Counted from the first letter of the stretch, positions 33,369-44,803 are shown. The stretch is 64,000 bases of DNA from Excoecaria cochinchinensis (GCA_947683425.1 CANTUQ010000076.1:1550001-1614000); one strand, 5' to 3'. The notes: generated from the letters alone by a model not told the origin. A program made the numbers and translations.

Positions 33369-35263
33369 TGTGACGCGCGCCGAACCCGCGGCCACCCCTT
33401 TGACCGCCCGCTCGAGGGCGATCGGGCATTTGAGGTTTGTTGACAACTTGCAACGAATTACAAGTGCGTCTATTTTGGGCAACAAGGAGGTTTCATGGAG
33501 TTGCCACCCAATAAAACATTGGGAAAGTTTCTCTCGCCTCGGAGAGCCTAAGACTGCGCTTATTATCCATTTTGGGCCAACCAGAGGGGTCTTGGAGGGT
33601 AAACCTCTCTCCCAAAGGAGCCTAGGATTAATGTCTAAGTCTCGTGACACCAGAGGTGTCTTGGAGAGTAAACCTCTAGCCTCTTTGAGCCCAAAAGACC
33701 AGAGATGGGTCCGGAACTTCTCATCTATTTCTACCTTGATTGATTTTACAATTTGGTTTTGAGTTTATTAGTTCGCTCTCCCTCAACACGATGCAATTTT
33801 AATTAAAAGGCACAAATATTCACATTGAAGGCGATAAAATATTTGAAAATAACACCAAAATAAATTACAACAATACTAGGAGCGGAATACAACTCCCATT
33901 AAAAATGCGAACATACATAAAATCGGGGAATTTATTAATTATGAGGACTTTGGTCCCCGCATGTGTATTTAAAGAAAACATTTTGAACGTGGTGATTTTA
34001 TTTGGGATGAAAATTAGGACATTGGTCCCATTTATTATAAAAAAATCCAAGTTAATTTAGTAGAAATATTTTTTGTGATTTTTATTTAGGCGTGCATAAA
34101 AACCATTTTATTTATTGAATATATACAAGGAAATTAAAAAATATAAACAAAATGAGAATTAAAATGTGCAATGAAAATACCAAACCCCGCATCTCCTCCT
34201 TCGCGTGCACGGATGCTTAAATGAGAATAAAATAATGATTTGCAACTAAAAATAAAAAAAAAAAAAAGAAATTCATGTTAGAAATTAAACCAAAGAAATA
34301 ATATGACATGGAGGATAATATGTATAATGAAAATATAACATGCATAAAATACTATAACATGCATAAAATAATTATGATGCAATTTAACATGCATAAGAAT
34401 AAAAAATATTGACCATGCTCAACATATCAAATAAATAATTATAATAACTATGAGTAAAAATTAAAATATTGATATGTATAAAAAAGAAAAATAATTTGAC
34501 ATGAAAATATAATAGGATTTAAAAGAGTTTATTTGTTATATGAACAATTGAAGATAAAATAATAAGAAGAAAATGGGGACTAAGAGAATTTACATGTTTA
34601 AAAGTTAATTGGAACCAAAAGAAATTAAAATCAACAAGAGAATTAAGGAGTTAAGCCATAAATAATTACCCTCAAATTTAATCTTGAAGAATTGAAGGTA
34701 GAAGTGTTGAATTCCTTGTCTTTCCCTTGTGAAAAATGCTTGAAAAATAACTTTGAAACTTGAAAAATCACCCTTGGAAGCAAGTGTGTAAGATTGATTT
34801 TTTATTTTTCCCTCCGAGCTAAAAAATTTAGTTTTTTCTCTCTAAAATCTTTCTAATTCGTTCTCCCCTTGTTCTGAATTTTTTCTACACTTTTTTTCCT
34901 CAAAAACCACCCAAAACCGTCCAAAAACCGTTCAAAATCGAGTGGGGGTCGAAAATGGGCGAAATCTCGGCGAAATGGGGCAAGAGTGGGCGCTCCGTGC
35001 GCCCAGCGCGCTGCCGCGCCCCGACCTTCGTGAAAAATACCTTTTTTTTTTTTTTATAAAAACCCTCAACCTAAAACACGCTTTTTCTTCTCCAAAATAA
35101 TTTTAAAAATATTTTTTAAAATATTTTTAAAATACACTTTTTACTCATCAAAAAGACAAGGAAAATCACTTCCGAGCTCCAATCTTTTTGCCTGTAAGCC
35201 GGCATAGCTAAATTTCATCATCGGGTAATCCTGATCAAGGCTACTCGGGACCCGGTGTCTACA
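33369..35263 (-). mobile_element. TatT2 right LTR (5' LTR, 1895 bp)
   Basis: Starts TGTGACGCGCGCC at 33369, ends GGTGTCTACA at 35263, followed by TSD copy CAAGT (35264-35268). Reading by eye, the first 240 bp differ from the left LTR at about a dozen sites and the middle is nearly identical. The GC-rich tract at about 34975-35030 is roughly 100 bp shorter than that of the left LTR. The full TatT2 spans 22610-35263, 12,654 bp. Confidence 0.92.
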
Positions 35264-36028
35264 CAAGTGTTAGAAGATTTGCTTCGAGCTTGTGTTTTGG
35301 ATTTTTATAAGAGTTGGGATAAGTACAATCCATTGATGGAATTTGCGTACAATAACAGTTATCAAGTGAGTATCGACATGGCACCTTATGAAACTCTTTA
35401 TGATAGGAAATATCGAACTCCTGTATGCTGGACAGTGTTGAATGAGCATAAGATAATTGACTCTGATTTGATAAGAGATACTTAAGAGAAAGCAAATATT
35501 ATTCAACAGCGGTTGAAGGCTGCAAGTGACAATCAAAAGTCTTATGAAGATTTGAAGAGAAAGGGTATAGAGTTTGATGTGGGTGACAAAGTCTTTTTGA
35601 ATGTGTCTCCATGGAGAAACGTGCTTCGATTTGGAAAGAAAGGAAAAATGAGTCCGAGTTTTATTGGACCTTATGAAGTGCTAAAAAGAGTTGGGACAGT
35701 GGCATATCGGTTAGCCTTACCTCCGGCTTTGGCTAAGCTTTATGATGTCTTCCATGTGTCTGTGCTTCGCAGATATCATTCAGATAAGTTGCATATTTTG
35801 TCAGTGCAAGATGTACAAGTGCAATCGGATTTCTCTTATGATGAGAAGCCTAAAGCAATATTTGCACAGGAAGTGAAGCAACTTCAAAATAAGCAAGTTC
35901 CGTTAGTGGAAGTGCTTCGGCAATATCATGGGATAGAAGAAGCGACATGGGAACCTGAAGCAGTGATGCAAGCTCAATATCCTCATCTATTTAATATAAG
36001 TATGAATTTCGCGGACGAAATTCTTTTT
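35264..36028 (+). pseudogene. pol: TekA integrase C-terminus and chromodomain
   Basis: The last part of TekA pol, resuming after TatT2. It shows YNNSYQVSIDMAPYETLYDR, a stop near 35485, then FDVGDKVFLNVSPWR and the GPYEVLKRVG block (the GPY/F module), followed by a chromodomain with PLVEVLRQYHGIEEATWEPE. A C-terminal chromodomain marks chromovirus integrases and is thought to guide insertion to certain chromatin. The 197-codon open frame 35513-36106 covers most of it and runs a short way past the true end into the LTR. Confidence 0.9.
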
Positions 36029-36042
36029 AAGGAGGAGAGAGT
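36029..36042 (+). promoter_or_regulatory. TekA polypurine tract
   Basis: AAGGAGGAGAGAGT immediately before the LTR start TGTAATGACC, as expected for plus-strand priming. It sits a short distance after the chromodomain frame, as in TekB. Confidence 0.85.
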
Positions 36043-36314
36043 TGTAATGACCCAAAATCTACCCTGGAAGCATTTTGGCTTAATTAGGGTAATTGGACAA
36101 GTTTGATTTGGGATTTCTAATTTTAGACCTAAGTGTAATTGGAAAAGAGAACTTAATTGCATGAAATAAATTAATTAAGTGACTAAAGTGTAGTTGTGAT
36201 GATTAATTAAAGGTAGGATTAATTAAGGATTAAGTGGGATTAGATTAACCTAATTGAAGGAAGTGGATTCCATGTGTCTTATGTTGCTTTTGCCAACACA
36301 TTCCTTACATGCAA

Positions 36315-36321
36315 TATAAAG
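36315..36321 (+). promoter_or_regulatory. TATA box in TekA LTR
   Basis: TATAAAG about 270 bp into the LTR, after a GC-poor upstream part and before a pyrimidine-rich stretch. Transcription would start near 36345, which would place the mini-frame at 36603 in the leader. Confidence 0.55.
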
Positions 36322-36602
36322 GATTTGAAGACAAAAATTGACTCACTTTGTGCACTCCTTTGTCTGGCCAATTCTTCATTTTTGCTTTCTCTCTCTCTTT
36401 ATTCTTTATTCTATTCTTTTTCTTCTTCATCTTTAGTCTTTAATTCCATTGGATCTTTGATTATTGAGTGAGTTGTGTTGTGTTCTTGAAGTTAAGGTAA
36501 GTAATTGTGTTTGTTTCTTTTTCTTCTTTTCCATCTTCTTTTATGTGATGAGCTTGAGATTGATCATTTGTCCAATTCTAGAAATTGAATTGTGTTGTAG
36601 TG

Positions 36603-36659
36603 GTGGAATCAAAAAAGGATAAGGGAAAGGAGAAGGTTGGTGATCAAAGTGCCAAGTAA
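36603..36659 (+). other. Lysine-rich mini reading frame in TekA LTR
   Basis: 18 codons and a stop, open as VESKKDKGKEKVGDQSAK, with no ATG of its own. It starts just after TGTTGTAG (splice-acceptor-like, AG at 36599-36600), and AAG/GTAAGT lies at 36494-36502. The pattern is shared with TekB, F and G, although the surrounding DNA differs. Confidence 0.5.
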
Positions 36660-37436
36660 GCCCTTTTTGGAGCAAAGGAGATAAGGTTTGGGAAACTATG
36701 TATTGTGTGTGCTAAATTTATAGCAGATAAAATCTGAAATGTATGATTGTGTTGTGTGTTTAATTGAATTGAAGATATGTATTGTTGTGTTAAAATTGAT
36801 TGCCATAAAGTTCATTGACTTAAGCATGTAACCCTAATTTTTGGAGACTTGAGAAATTGCTGTGTATATGTGAATGAATGAATGCCTAAAGGGAAATGGA
36901 ATCTATCGTAGTGTTTATGCTTGTGTTAAGAAATTTTATTTTGATTTTGATGAAATATTTATGCAAAATTTGTTAGTTTGAAGCTTGTTAAGTTTGGAAG
37001 TGTAGAATTGGTTTGAGTTCCATTTTGACCTACTTGGATTGTTTAGGTCATAAAATGAGTTTTACAAATCTAATATGAATAAGGTTAACTATATTAGAAT
37101 CAGAAAGTCCATATCTTAAATTGCTATAGAAATAGCTCATTTGTTTTGAGGACTCTAATGTCTTCAAAATTGCTCTTACTTGTAGCTCAAATTCTATAGG
37201 AGGGCTTTTGGAGCAAGTTGTGTTCCTTTGGCCATAACTCCTTGATTTTGAATCCAAATGTGTTGTGATTTTTCGTATTGTAAAGTTAACATGTAGGTTG
37301 TCTTGTGTTTAGAAGGTTTTGTTGGCTAAAAATAGTTTTTAATGGGTTTTAGAAGCCATACATATATTGAGGTAGGAAAAAGGGTTTGAAAGAGGTAGGT
37401 TAAATGCTTTTGTTTTCCATTCTGCCTCAAAAGTTG

Positions 37437-37743
37437 CATATGTCATGGCCACAACCAATTGGTTGTCATCGTGAGGCATGCCTATTTTTTATTTTTCCTC
37501 AAATTGTTCATATGTCACGGTTACAACCATTTGGTTGTCACCATGAAGTACTTCAGTTTTCCATTATGTTTTGAGTTGTCCATATGTCACGGTCACAACC
37601 ATTTGGTTATCACCGTGAGGTGCTTCAGTTTTGCATTCTGTTTTAAGTTGCCCATATATCATATTCATAACCATTTGGTTGTCACCGTGAGGTATTCCTA
37701 TTTTTGGTTCTGCCTCATATTTCATTATGTCACGGTCACAACC
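37437..37743. repeat. 72-bp hairpin-forming tandem repeat in TekA LTR
   Basis: Units start at 37437, 37509, 37581, 37653 and about 37725. Each carries a long inverted repeat, for example TCACGGTCACAACC then ATTT then GGTTGTCACCGTGA. TekB is inserted in the fifth unit, whose other half is at 47178-47205. The repeat is in frame (24 codons) and stop-free over four units, but the open frame has no family match. Confidence 0.88.
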
Positions 37744-38304
37744 TGTGACACCCCGATTTTCACCCTAGTAGTTTTGAGCTTGTGTGTGTGTGTGGTCTTA
37801 GTGTGGTTGTGGTGTTTTATGTACTTGCATGTGTGTGTATTAGGAATTTCAAGGGTATTATTGCATGTTAATCTTTAATTATGTGGCTTGATCGGTCTTT
37901 GAGGAGAAAAGAAGAGTTAGAAAGAAATTTGCCAAAGTTAATACACCAACTTGAGAAATGGAGGGTTGAGATGAGGAAAGAGAAGAAGTGGGGATAGAGA
38001 TTGACTAAGTCAATTGAAAGAGAAAATGTGAGAGAGAGATAGGAAAGAGCAGATTTTTCCCATTTTCCCTCTCTCTCCCATCTTCTCCATCTGCTTTAGG
38101 CCTTTTCCCCTTCTTACTTATTCATCTTCTTCCTCTAGTTGTTGCAATTGTGGCAATTGTGTTTTTGGGTTGGCAAAGTCCAGATTAGGGTAAGTGATAA
38201 TCTTCTTCTTCTTCTTCTGCTTCTCTTCTCCTCTTGGTTTCCTTTGATGATTGTATTTGTTTTTGAGTTTTGAGTGTGTGGTGTTTTGGTTGATTTACTC
38301 AGAG

Positions 38305-38361
38305 GTTCTAGCTAGAGATCCCAAGGGGAAAGAGAAAGCAAGTGGTAGTGCCACCGATTGA
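38305..38361 (+). other. Lysine-rich mini reading frame in TekB 5' LTR
   Basis: 18 codons and a stop, VLARDPKGKEKASGSATD. It follows TTTACTCAG (acceptor-like, AG at 38301-38302); GTAAGT is at 38190-38195. The RDPKGKE core is shared with solo LTR F. Confidence 0.5.
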
Positions 38362-38772
38362 TTCTTATGGAGCTTAGGAATTGAAGGTTTGGGAATTATG
38401 TGTGATTTTGAATGTTTGTCTTTTGAGTTACATTATAATTTTTGGAAATTTGTGAGATTAAACTTGTTTATATTGTATGATTGATATGGGTTTTGACTAA
38501 TTTTGAGTAGAATTTAGATGGAAGTGGTGTATTGAGGGAAATATTGGATTTATGTGGTTTTTAAGGGAAAATTCTGGGTTTTTAAATTTTTATGTTCAAA
38601 TTGTTTCTTTTGACCTTTTGATTCTTCCTTTTGTGTATAATTTAGATAATCCTGTGGGTAACATGTTTTGGATGATTGTTGTTGATTGTGTGCAAGTTTG
38701 GTAGGTTAATTGCAAGATTTGGGATGGTTTTAGTGAGGAAGTTTGATGTTCAGATTGGTAGCAGGAGAAGGA

Positions 38773-39044
38773 AGCCCGACTCTATAGCGAGCGCAACCAT
38801 CATTGCTAGCGCAATAGAGCCTGGTCATCCCGACTTCTGCCGAGGTGTGTCTATGTCACGAGCGCGATAGAGAGCTCGGTAAGCCAAGCATCTGCCGAGT
38901 GCTAGCGCGAGCGTGACAATCACCTCCCTGCCTTTTATCGTGAGCGCGACAGAGGCCAGTCAACCCCTTCTGCTGTGGGCCCGATTGAATGTAGCGAGCA
39001 CGCCTTGGTGTGCGAAATGCTTATATCGCGAGCGCGACGCTCCC
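38773..39044. repeat. GC-rich GCGAGCGCGAC-type tract in TekB 5' LTR
   Basis: Irregular repeats of words such as CGAGCGCGAC within an AT-rich LTR, occupying the same slot as the palindromic tracts of TekA, F and G. Some C-to-T changes are visible compared with the 3' LTR. Confidence 0.7.
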
Positions 39045-39192
39045 CTGTTCTCAAATGTTAATTCTTTTATCCTCTTTGCATGGTTTCTCACTTGTGATCC
39101 AATCATGTATTAATGTATGGGCTATAATATGCTTCATTATGTGATCCTTTTTGAATAAATGCCTGGCCTGGAATAGTGAAGTAAGTGGATAG

Positions 39193-39206
39193 ATAGGCAT
39201 GCCTAT
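39193..39206. other. Perfect palindrome ATAGGCATGCCTAT
   Basis: A 14-bp perfect palindrome followed by a conserved CTGCAGC word. The same block occurs at 46256, 47494 (imperfect), 51606 and 61285. Confidence 0.75.
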
Positions 39207-39500
39207 AGAGTTCTGTTAGCTGCAGCCCCAATGTGTTCCGGACCCTGTTCAGGTCACCGTTTGGGTTCTCGCGATCCTTATAAGTTGGGTTTTGTTTAAG
39301 ATCCCCTGATGTGAAAATATTTTTGAATTAAAATGAAAGAAATTGCTTTTGTTTGTACCCACGGGTACCAATGTGTTCACTAGTTATTCGCTACTCTGAG
39401 TTTGCAGGCATATCTCTGAAGTTAATATTGATTTGAAATAATTTGAATTATTACAAGATATTATATGAATGTTTATAAGTTTTAGTGTAAGCCTGTTGTG

Positions 39501-39502
<2 letters not shown>

Positions 39503-39539
<37 letters not shown>
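39503..39539. repeat. (TA)n microsatellite in TekB 5' LTR
   Basis: About 18 TA units. The matching site in the 3' LTR (46566-46602) is mostly (TG)n. Confidence 0.95.
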
Positions 39540-39542
<3 letters not shown>

Positions 39543-39617
39543 TGTGTGTATGTGCCATATGTATATAATTTGCCTTAACGTCCACTGTGAGTGGTCGTTC
39601 ATCTTGTGTTTTCCTCA

Positions 39618-39635
39618 CTAAGCGTTATCGCTTAG
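39618..39635 (+). other. Conserved hairpin 1 in TekB 5' LTR
   Basis: CTAAGCG-TTAT-CGCTTAG, a perfect 7-bp stem. The second hairpin that follows in other copies is decayed here (CATGGGTGTTTCATCAGTG). Confidence 0.75.
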
Positions 39636-40136
39636 CATGGGTGTTTCATCAGTGCAGGTGTGGAAGCAATGGAAGTTTTTGGGACGTTCGATCCGCAGTT
39701 GCCTAGGCCAACACAATAGGAGGACTTTTGTTAGAGGCTTAGTTTTGTATTTTGTAATTCCTATTGTATAGATTTTGGTTTGTAACCATTTTTGTATTAT
39801 ATAACTCTCAAGTTTGTATTTCCTCTTTTTTTTTTTTTTGTATATTGAGATTGTAATACAATTATGTAATGTAAATATTTTGGGATATCAATGAAGGAGT
39901 TCTGTTAAGTTCCGTTTGGGCTCTATTGTACTTTTCTCTGAATGTGTGGTTATTTAGAGAGTTTTACGGTTCCCGATTCTATTATCATGTATGTATTATT
40001 TTTCAGTTATACTTATGTATTGGACTATGGTATGCATGCATTATTCTACTTGGTGACAACCCTTATCTATGCGGGCACTCACTCCTTCATATGGGTGAGC
40101 TCCCCTACATATAGGTTAGGGGTGTTACAATTTTAT

Positions 40137-40152
40137 TGGTTTCAAAGATAGG
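40137..40152 (+). promoter_or_regulatory. TekB primer binding site, decayed tRNA-Met type
   Basis: TGGTTTCAAAGATAGG, seven bases after the LTR end, resembles the initiator-Met site TGGTATCAGAGC found intact at 48587. It differs at several positions. Confidence 0.65.
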
Positions 40153-40239
40153 TTTAGACGTTTCTGGGCGACCATAGAATAGGATTTTTTTTAGGATTGT
40201 GTTGGCCTGATGGGGATATCTTTATATTTTATAGTTAGA

Positions 40240-41469
40240 TGGAGTCTGCGCGTGGATCACTCGAGGAGTCAGTCGAAGAGTGCGAATCCCCAAGAGCAAG
40301 ATTCATCTATTTCTAGCCCTGCTCGGCCAGTTAGGGTGCAGCTTAAGGCTCCAGCCATGCCTTTTTAGGCTATGCTCAAGATGTCTGAAGACATGGCTAG
40401 AGTCTTAGAGAGGGTGAAGGTACCAAGAGCTCCGATTGAGAGTATGAGAAAGTCCGGAGCTAAAGATTTTTATGGGACAAGTTTGGATGAGTCCGATAAG
40501 GCAGAGATGTGGGTTGAGAAAGTGAAATGGGTTTTGGAAGAGATTCGCTATCTCCGGATAGGGAAGTGGAGTGTGTGGTCTCACTCCCGCAAGGTTTCGC
40601 CTATAATTGGTGGAAATTAGTTCTGAGCCAACCTCAGTTGCCCCACCCAGTCACATGGGAGTTCTTTGAGCGGGAGTTCCATAACAAGTATGTGGCTAGG
40701 GTGTATAAGGAAGCTAGATGGGCTCAGTTCTTGAGTTTTAAGCATAGGGCTTTGTCGGTAGCAGATTATGAGAAGGAGTTTAACCGGCTTAGCAAGTATG
40801 CTCCACCGGGTATCCTCACAAGAGATTTCCTTTGCCTACATTTTGAGGCGGGCCTGAATGAGACCCTTAGAGTGATGCTGATTTCTTTGATAAGTTCTCC
40901 GATGGTTAGCTATTATCAGATTGTGTAAGCGGCATTGCGAACGGAACGCTCGAAAACTATGTTGAGGGAAAAAGTTCAAAGGAGGAATCCCTCTGGTGGA
41001 GGCTCATCTTAGGGTAAGATGTCAAGGATCACCCAAGGGAATGCCCCGGATGAGTCTTCCAACAATCCTACTATGAGGGGTAGGAGATAAGGATCTCTTT
41101 ATATGTCGGGTGCTAGCAGAATTGGTTCGGGTGCTAGGAGTGAAGTTATGCCAGAATGTTCACATTGCAATAAGCGCCATAAGGGCGAGTGTAAATGGTT
41201 GACTGGAGGTTGCTTCCAATGTGGTAGCTTGAATCATTTTCTGGTTAATGGCCAAAGGTTGAGTGAGAACACACGGGATCTGCAAGAGGCTAGTAGAGCG
41301 GGGACTAATGCCCCACAAGCCAGCCGAGGTAGAGGTAGAGGTCGAGGTCGTGGTGGATGGCCTAGAGATGGAGCTTCTTCAAAGACAGTGGATCGACCTC
41401 AAGTGGCACCAATGAGAGCTCGGGAGGAGCAAGATGCACCTGAAGTGATTGCTGGTAAGTTCCTACTCT
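40240..41469 (+). pseudogene. gag: TekB gag, broken
   Basis: The Gag reading frame begins near 40240 (MESARGSLEES region) and is broken by stops and a frameshift at about 40545. Overlapping open frames 40372-40620 and 40527-40928 together cover the capsid region, with WEFFEREFHNKYVARVYKEA and LSVADYEKEFNRLSKY. The knuckle CSHCNKRHKGECKWLTGGCF then QCGSLNHF lies at 41156-41240. An Arg/Gly linker (RGRGRGRGRGG) follows near 41335. Confidence 0.87.
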
Positions 41470-41919
41470 TTGACACTGAATTGCATGCTCTAATAGACCC
41501 TGGGTCCACACACTTATATTTATGTTCTGATAAGTTGTGTGCTAAGTTGCCTTATGTAGAACAATTAGATTATGAGATTTGTGTTACCAGTCCCTTAGGG
41601 CATAGTGTCAATGTGAGTAGAGTGTATAGGAATTGTCCCCTAGTTTTGCTGGGTAAAGAGTTCCTAGTGGATTTGATTAGTCTACCTTTTTATGAATTGA
41701 TTTGATTCTGGGTATGGACTTGTTCTGTAAGCACCGGGCTGTGGTGGATTGTCATAGGAAGACTGTAGTGCTCAAAGATTGTGATAAGTCTACAGTGGTT
41801 GTTAGAGGTTTAGTCTCTGGTTCTTTGGGTAATGTGATCTCGGCTATGCAAGCTAGGCGTTTTATGAGAAAAGGTTGTAAGGTGTATTTGGCCCTGGTTT
41901 TAGATTCTAGACGGAGTTA
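41470..41919 (+). pseudogene. pol: TekB protease domain, frameshifted
   Basis: Active-site motif LIDPGSTHLYLCS near 41490, then the ILGMD block at 41706, which lies in another frame after a stop at about 41703. The equivalent TekA protease is unbroken. Continues to ALVLDSRRS, where a stop at 41918 falls at a glutamine-type position. Confidence 0.85.
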
Positions 41920-42850
41920 AGTTAAAGTTCAAGATATACCGGTAGTGAGGCAGTTTGCGGATGTGTTTCCGAAAGAGTTACTGGGTTTGCCTCCAGAGAG
42001 GGAGGTGGAGCTATCCATAGAGATTTTGCATGGTACTACCCCTATTTCTAAAGCTCCTTATTGAATGGCTCCTGTGGAATTGGAAGAACTAAAGATTCAA
42101 CTGCATGAGCTATTGGATAAAGGCTTTATCAGACCCAGTATCTCTCCATGGGGTGCTCCAGTTTTATTTGTACCCTAAGGATGTGTATCGATTATTGACA
42201 GCTTAATAAAGTCACTGTGAAGAACAAGTATCTATTGCCAAGTATTGGGGACCTATTTAATCAGTTGAGGGGCAGCGGAGTGTTTTCTAAGATTGATTTG
42301 AGATTGGATTACTATTAGTTACGAGTTAAGGACGTGGATGTTGCTAGGACTGCTTTTAGGACGAGGTATGGCCACTATGAGTTTTTACTGATGCCGTTTG
42401 GTTTGACAAATGTGCCAGCGGCTTATAAGGATTTGATGAACAGGGTGTTCAGGCCATATCTCGACCAATTTGTTGTGGTATTCATCGACGTTATCTTTGT
42501 TTATTCGAAGGATGAAAGTGAGCATGAGGAACATTTGCGGGTTGTGCTTTAGGTTTTGAGGGATCATCAGCTGTTTACGAAGCTCAGTAAGTGTGATTTT
42601 TGGTTAAAAGAGGTGTCTTTCTTAGGGCATATCGTTTCTTCTGAGGGTATTGGGGTTGATCCGTCTAAAGTTGAGGCCATTGTGAATTGGAACCCACCTC
42701 AGAATGTGCCAGAGGTGAGGAGTTTTTTGGGTTTAGCGGGGCACTACAGGCGGTTCATGAAAGGGTTTTCGGTTATTGTTTCACCTTTTGCCAGACTTCT
42801 TTGGAAAGGGTTAAGTTTGAGTGGTCTGAAAGGTGTCAAGAAAGTTTTGA
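41920..42850 (+). pseudogene. pol: TekB reverse transcriptase, broken and catalytically changed
   Basis: RT blocks MAPVELEELK (42066), MPFGLTNVPAAY near 42390 and LGHIVSSEGIGVDPSK near 42624. The sequence is missing a few bases after 42160 (VLFVP..RMCIDY region) and has stops at 42063, 42196, 42316 and 42550. The catalytic motif reads FIDVIFVY where FIDDILVY is expected; codon 42490-42492 is valine, so the second aspartate is lost. A frameshift near 42810 leads into RNase H. Confidence 0.85.
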
Positions 42851-43260
42851 TCAACTAAAGAATATGTTAGTTGAGGCTCCTGTACTTACTCAACCCATCT
42901 CGGGCAAAAAGTATACTATGTACAGTGATGCTTCGGGTATTGGACTCGATTACGTTTTGATGCAAGATGGTAAAGTGATAGCCTATGCCTCTAGACAATT
43001 GAAGCCCCATGAGCGGAATTATCCGACACATGATTTAGAATTGGCTGCAGTAGTATTTGCTCTTAAGATTTGGCATTATTATCTGTATGGGGAGACTTGT
43101 AGAATTTTCATCGACCATAAGAGTTTAAAGTATCTGCTCACGCAGAAGGAATTGAATTTGAGACAACAGCGATGGTTAGAGTTGTTCAAAGACTACGATT
43201 GCATAGTGGACTACCATCTGGGTAAAGCAAATGTGGTCATTAATGCCTTGAGTTGAAAGT
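42851..43260 (+). pseudogene. pol: TekB RNase H domain
   Basis: YSDASGIGLDYVLMQDGKVI with the catalytic aspartate, IAYASRQLKPHERNYPTHDL, then LAAVVFALKIWHYYLYG and LNLRQQRWLELFKDYDC, all in one open frame (part of 42687-43256). It ends at a stop near 43254 in the ADALS(R)K motif. Confidence 0.87.
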
Positions 43261-44360
43261 TAGTTTTGGCTTTAGCATTGCAGCATGGTAAATGGAGATT
43301 CGATTCTGATGGAACTCTGATTGCCTAGCTGAGAGCTTGGCTTACTTTGAAGCAATTGATTGTTGATGCTCAGATGAAGGATCCTAAGTTGCAGCATGCT
43401 CTGCAAGTGGTTAGAAGTTGAAGTCAGACTGAGTATTATGTGGACAGTGAGGGGTTGCTAAGTTATAGAAATTATTTATGCATGCCTAGTGATAGTGAAT
43501 TAAAGAAGAAGCTTTTGCAAGAAGCGCACACTATGGTTTTTATTATACATCGGGGAGGTGATAAGATGTATAGAGATCTCAAGCAATTCTATTGGTAGCC
43601 CGATATGAATAGAGATATAGTGGACTTTATTTCCAAGTGCCTAATCTGTCAGCAGGTGAAGGCTGAGCACCAAGTTTCATTTGGGTTGCTTAATCCTTTG
43701 CCCATTCCTCAGTGGAAGTGGGACAATGTCATGATGGATTTTGTATCAGGTTTGCTATCGACTCAGAAGAAGCATGACTCTATTTTGGTAATAGTCGATT
43801 GGCTTACCACGTCGGATCATTTCTTGCTAGTTCAACGAGATTACCCTATGGATCGGTTAGCAGAAATTTATGTAAATGAGATAGTTCGGTTGCACGGAGT
43901 TCCTCTATCGATTGTGTCTGATCGGGATCCTAGGTTCACATCAAAGTTTTGGAAAGAATTGCGGTCTGCTTTGGGTACTTGACTGAATTTCAGCACTGCT
44001 TTCCATCCTCAGACTAACGGTCAGTCAGAGAGGGTTATTCTGATTCTAGAGTATATGCTTTGGAGTTGTGTATTAAATTTCTCAAGCAGTTGGGATAGAT
44101 ATGTATCTTTGATGGAGTTCGCGTATAATAATAGCCATCAGATAAGTATCGAGATGGCACCGTATGAGGCTCTCTATAGATAAAAATGTAGGACAACAGT
44201 TTATTGGGCTGAATTGACAGAACATTCTATTGTTGGTCCGAAATTGATTAGGGACACCGAAGAAAAGATCAGATAAGTTCAGCAAAATCTTAAAAGCAGC
44301 AAGAGACCAACGGAGATCCTATGCCAATTTAAAGTGAAAAGATATTCAGTATGAGGTCAG
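43261..44360 (+). pseudogene. pol: TekB integrase, broken
   Basis: Broken linker up to 43500, then the zinc-binding region (HRGGDKMYRDLKQ, CLICQQVKAEHQ) and the core with MMDFVSGLLS, SIVSDRDPRFTSKFWKEL and HPQTNGQSERV. The open frame 43605-43982 covers most of the core. A stop at 43981 and others at 44181 and 44274 interrupt it. Catalytic residues D, D and E are visible in place. Confidence 0.85.
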
Positions 44361-44803
44361 GGACAAGGTCTTTTTGAAAGTGCCGCCTTGGCGTAAGGTT
44401 CTTCGTTTTGGTAAAAAGGGAAAGCTAAGTCCAAGGTTTATAGGACCGTATGAGATTTTGGAACGGATCGGGCCAATTGCCTACTCATTAGCTTTGCCGT
44501 TGGAATTAGCCAGATTGCATGATGCATTTCACGTGTCGATGCTTCTCCGGTATAGATTGGATGCATCTCATGTACTATCGGTCCAGGATGTGTAAGTTCA
44601 GTCAGATTATTCTTATGATGAGGAACCCGAGGATATTTTGGCTTAAAAAGTGAGACAGCTCCGAAACAAGCAGATTCCTTTAGTTAAAGTGTTGTCGCAT
44701 CATCACGAAATTAAAGAAGCTACTTGGGAACAAGAGTCAGCCATGTGATCTAAGTATTCGCAATTGTTCGGCTCAAGTAAGAATTTTGAGGACGAAATTC
44801 CTT
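44361..44803 (+). pseudogene. pol: TekB integrase C-terminus and chromodomain, broken
   Basis: FLKVPPWRKVLRFGKKGKLS and the GPYEILERIG block, then LHDAFHVSMLLRY. A stop at 44592 precedes the chromodomain-like end (QIPLVKVL, then EATWEQE), which itself has a stop at about 44644. Same order as TekA 35513-36028. Confidence 0.85.

Larger units (their letters stand above)
36043..37743 (+). mobile_element. TekA 3' LTR, first part
   Basis: Starts TGTAATGACCCAAAATC at 36043 after the PPT. It is interrupted at 37743 by TekB and continues at 47183. With TekB and one TSD copy removed the LTR is about 2.9 kb. It has a TATA box, a splice-donor-like GTAAGT at 36497-36502, a lysine-rich mini-frame, and a 72-bp tandem repeat at its right end. 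The 5' LTR of TekA is outside the window. Confidence 0.88.
37744..40129 (+). mobile_element. TekB 5' LTR (2386 bp)
   Basis: Starts TGTGACACCCCGATTTTCAC at 37744 and ends GGGGTGTTACA at 40129. TSD CAACC at 37739-37743 and 47178-47182 is perfect. Over the first 160 bp it differs from the 3' LTR at roughly 13 sites, so TekB is not recent. It holds a donor-like GTAAGT at 38190-38195, the lysine-rich mini-frame, a GC-rich tract, the AGGCATGCCT palindrome, and one intact conserved hairpin. Confidence 0.93.

Noticed and set aside
36274..36471. 65-codon open frame in the TekA LTR
   Set aside because: Ser/Leu/Phe-rich translation of a pyrimidine-rich leader; no counterpart in TekB, F or G.
38676..39113. 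Open frames over the TekB GC tract as an accessory gene
   Set aside because: Frames differ between the 5' and 3' LTR copies because of indels, and there are no family signatures.
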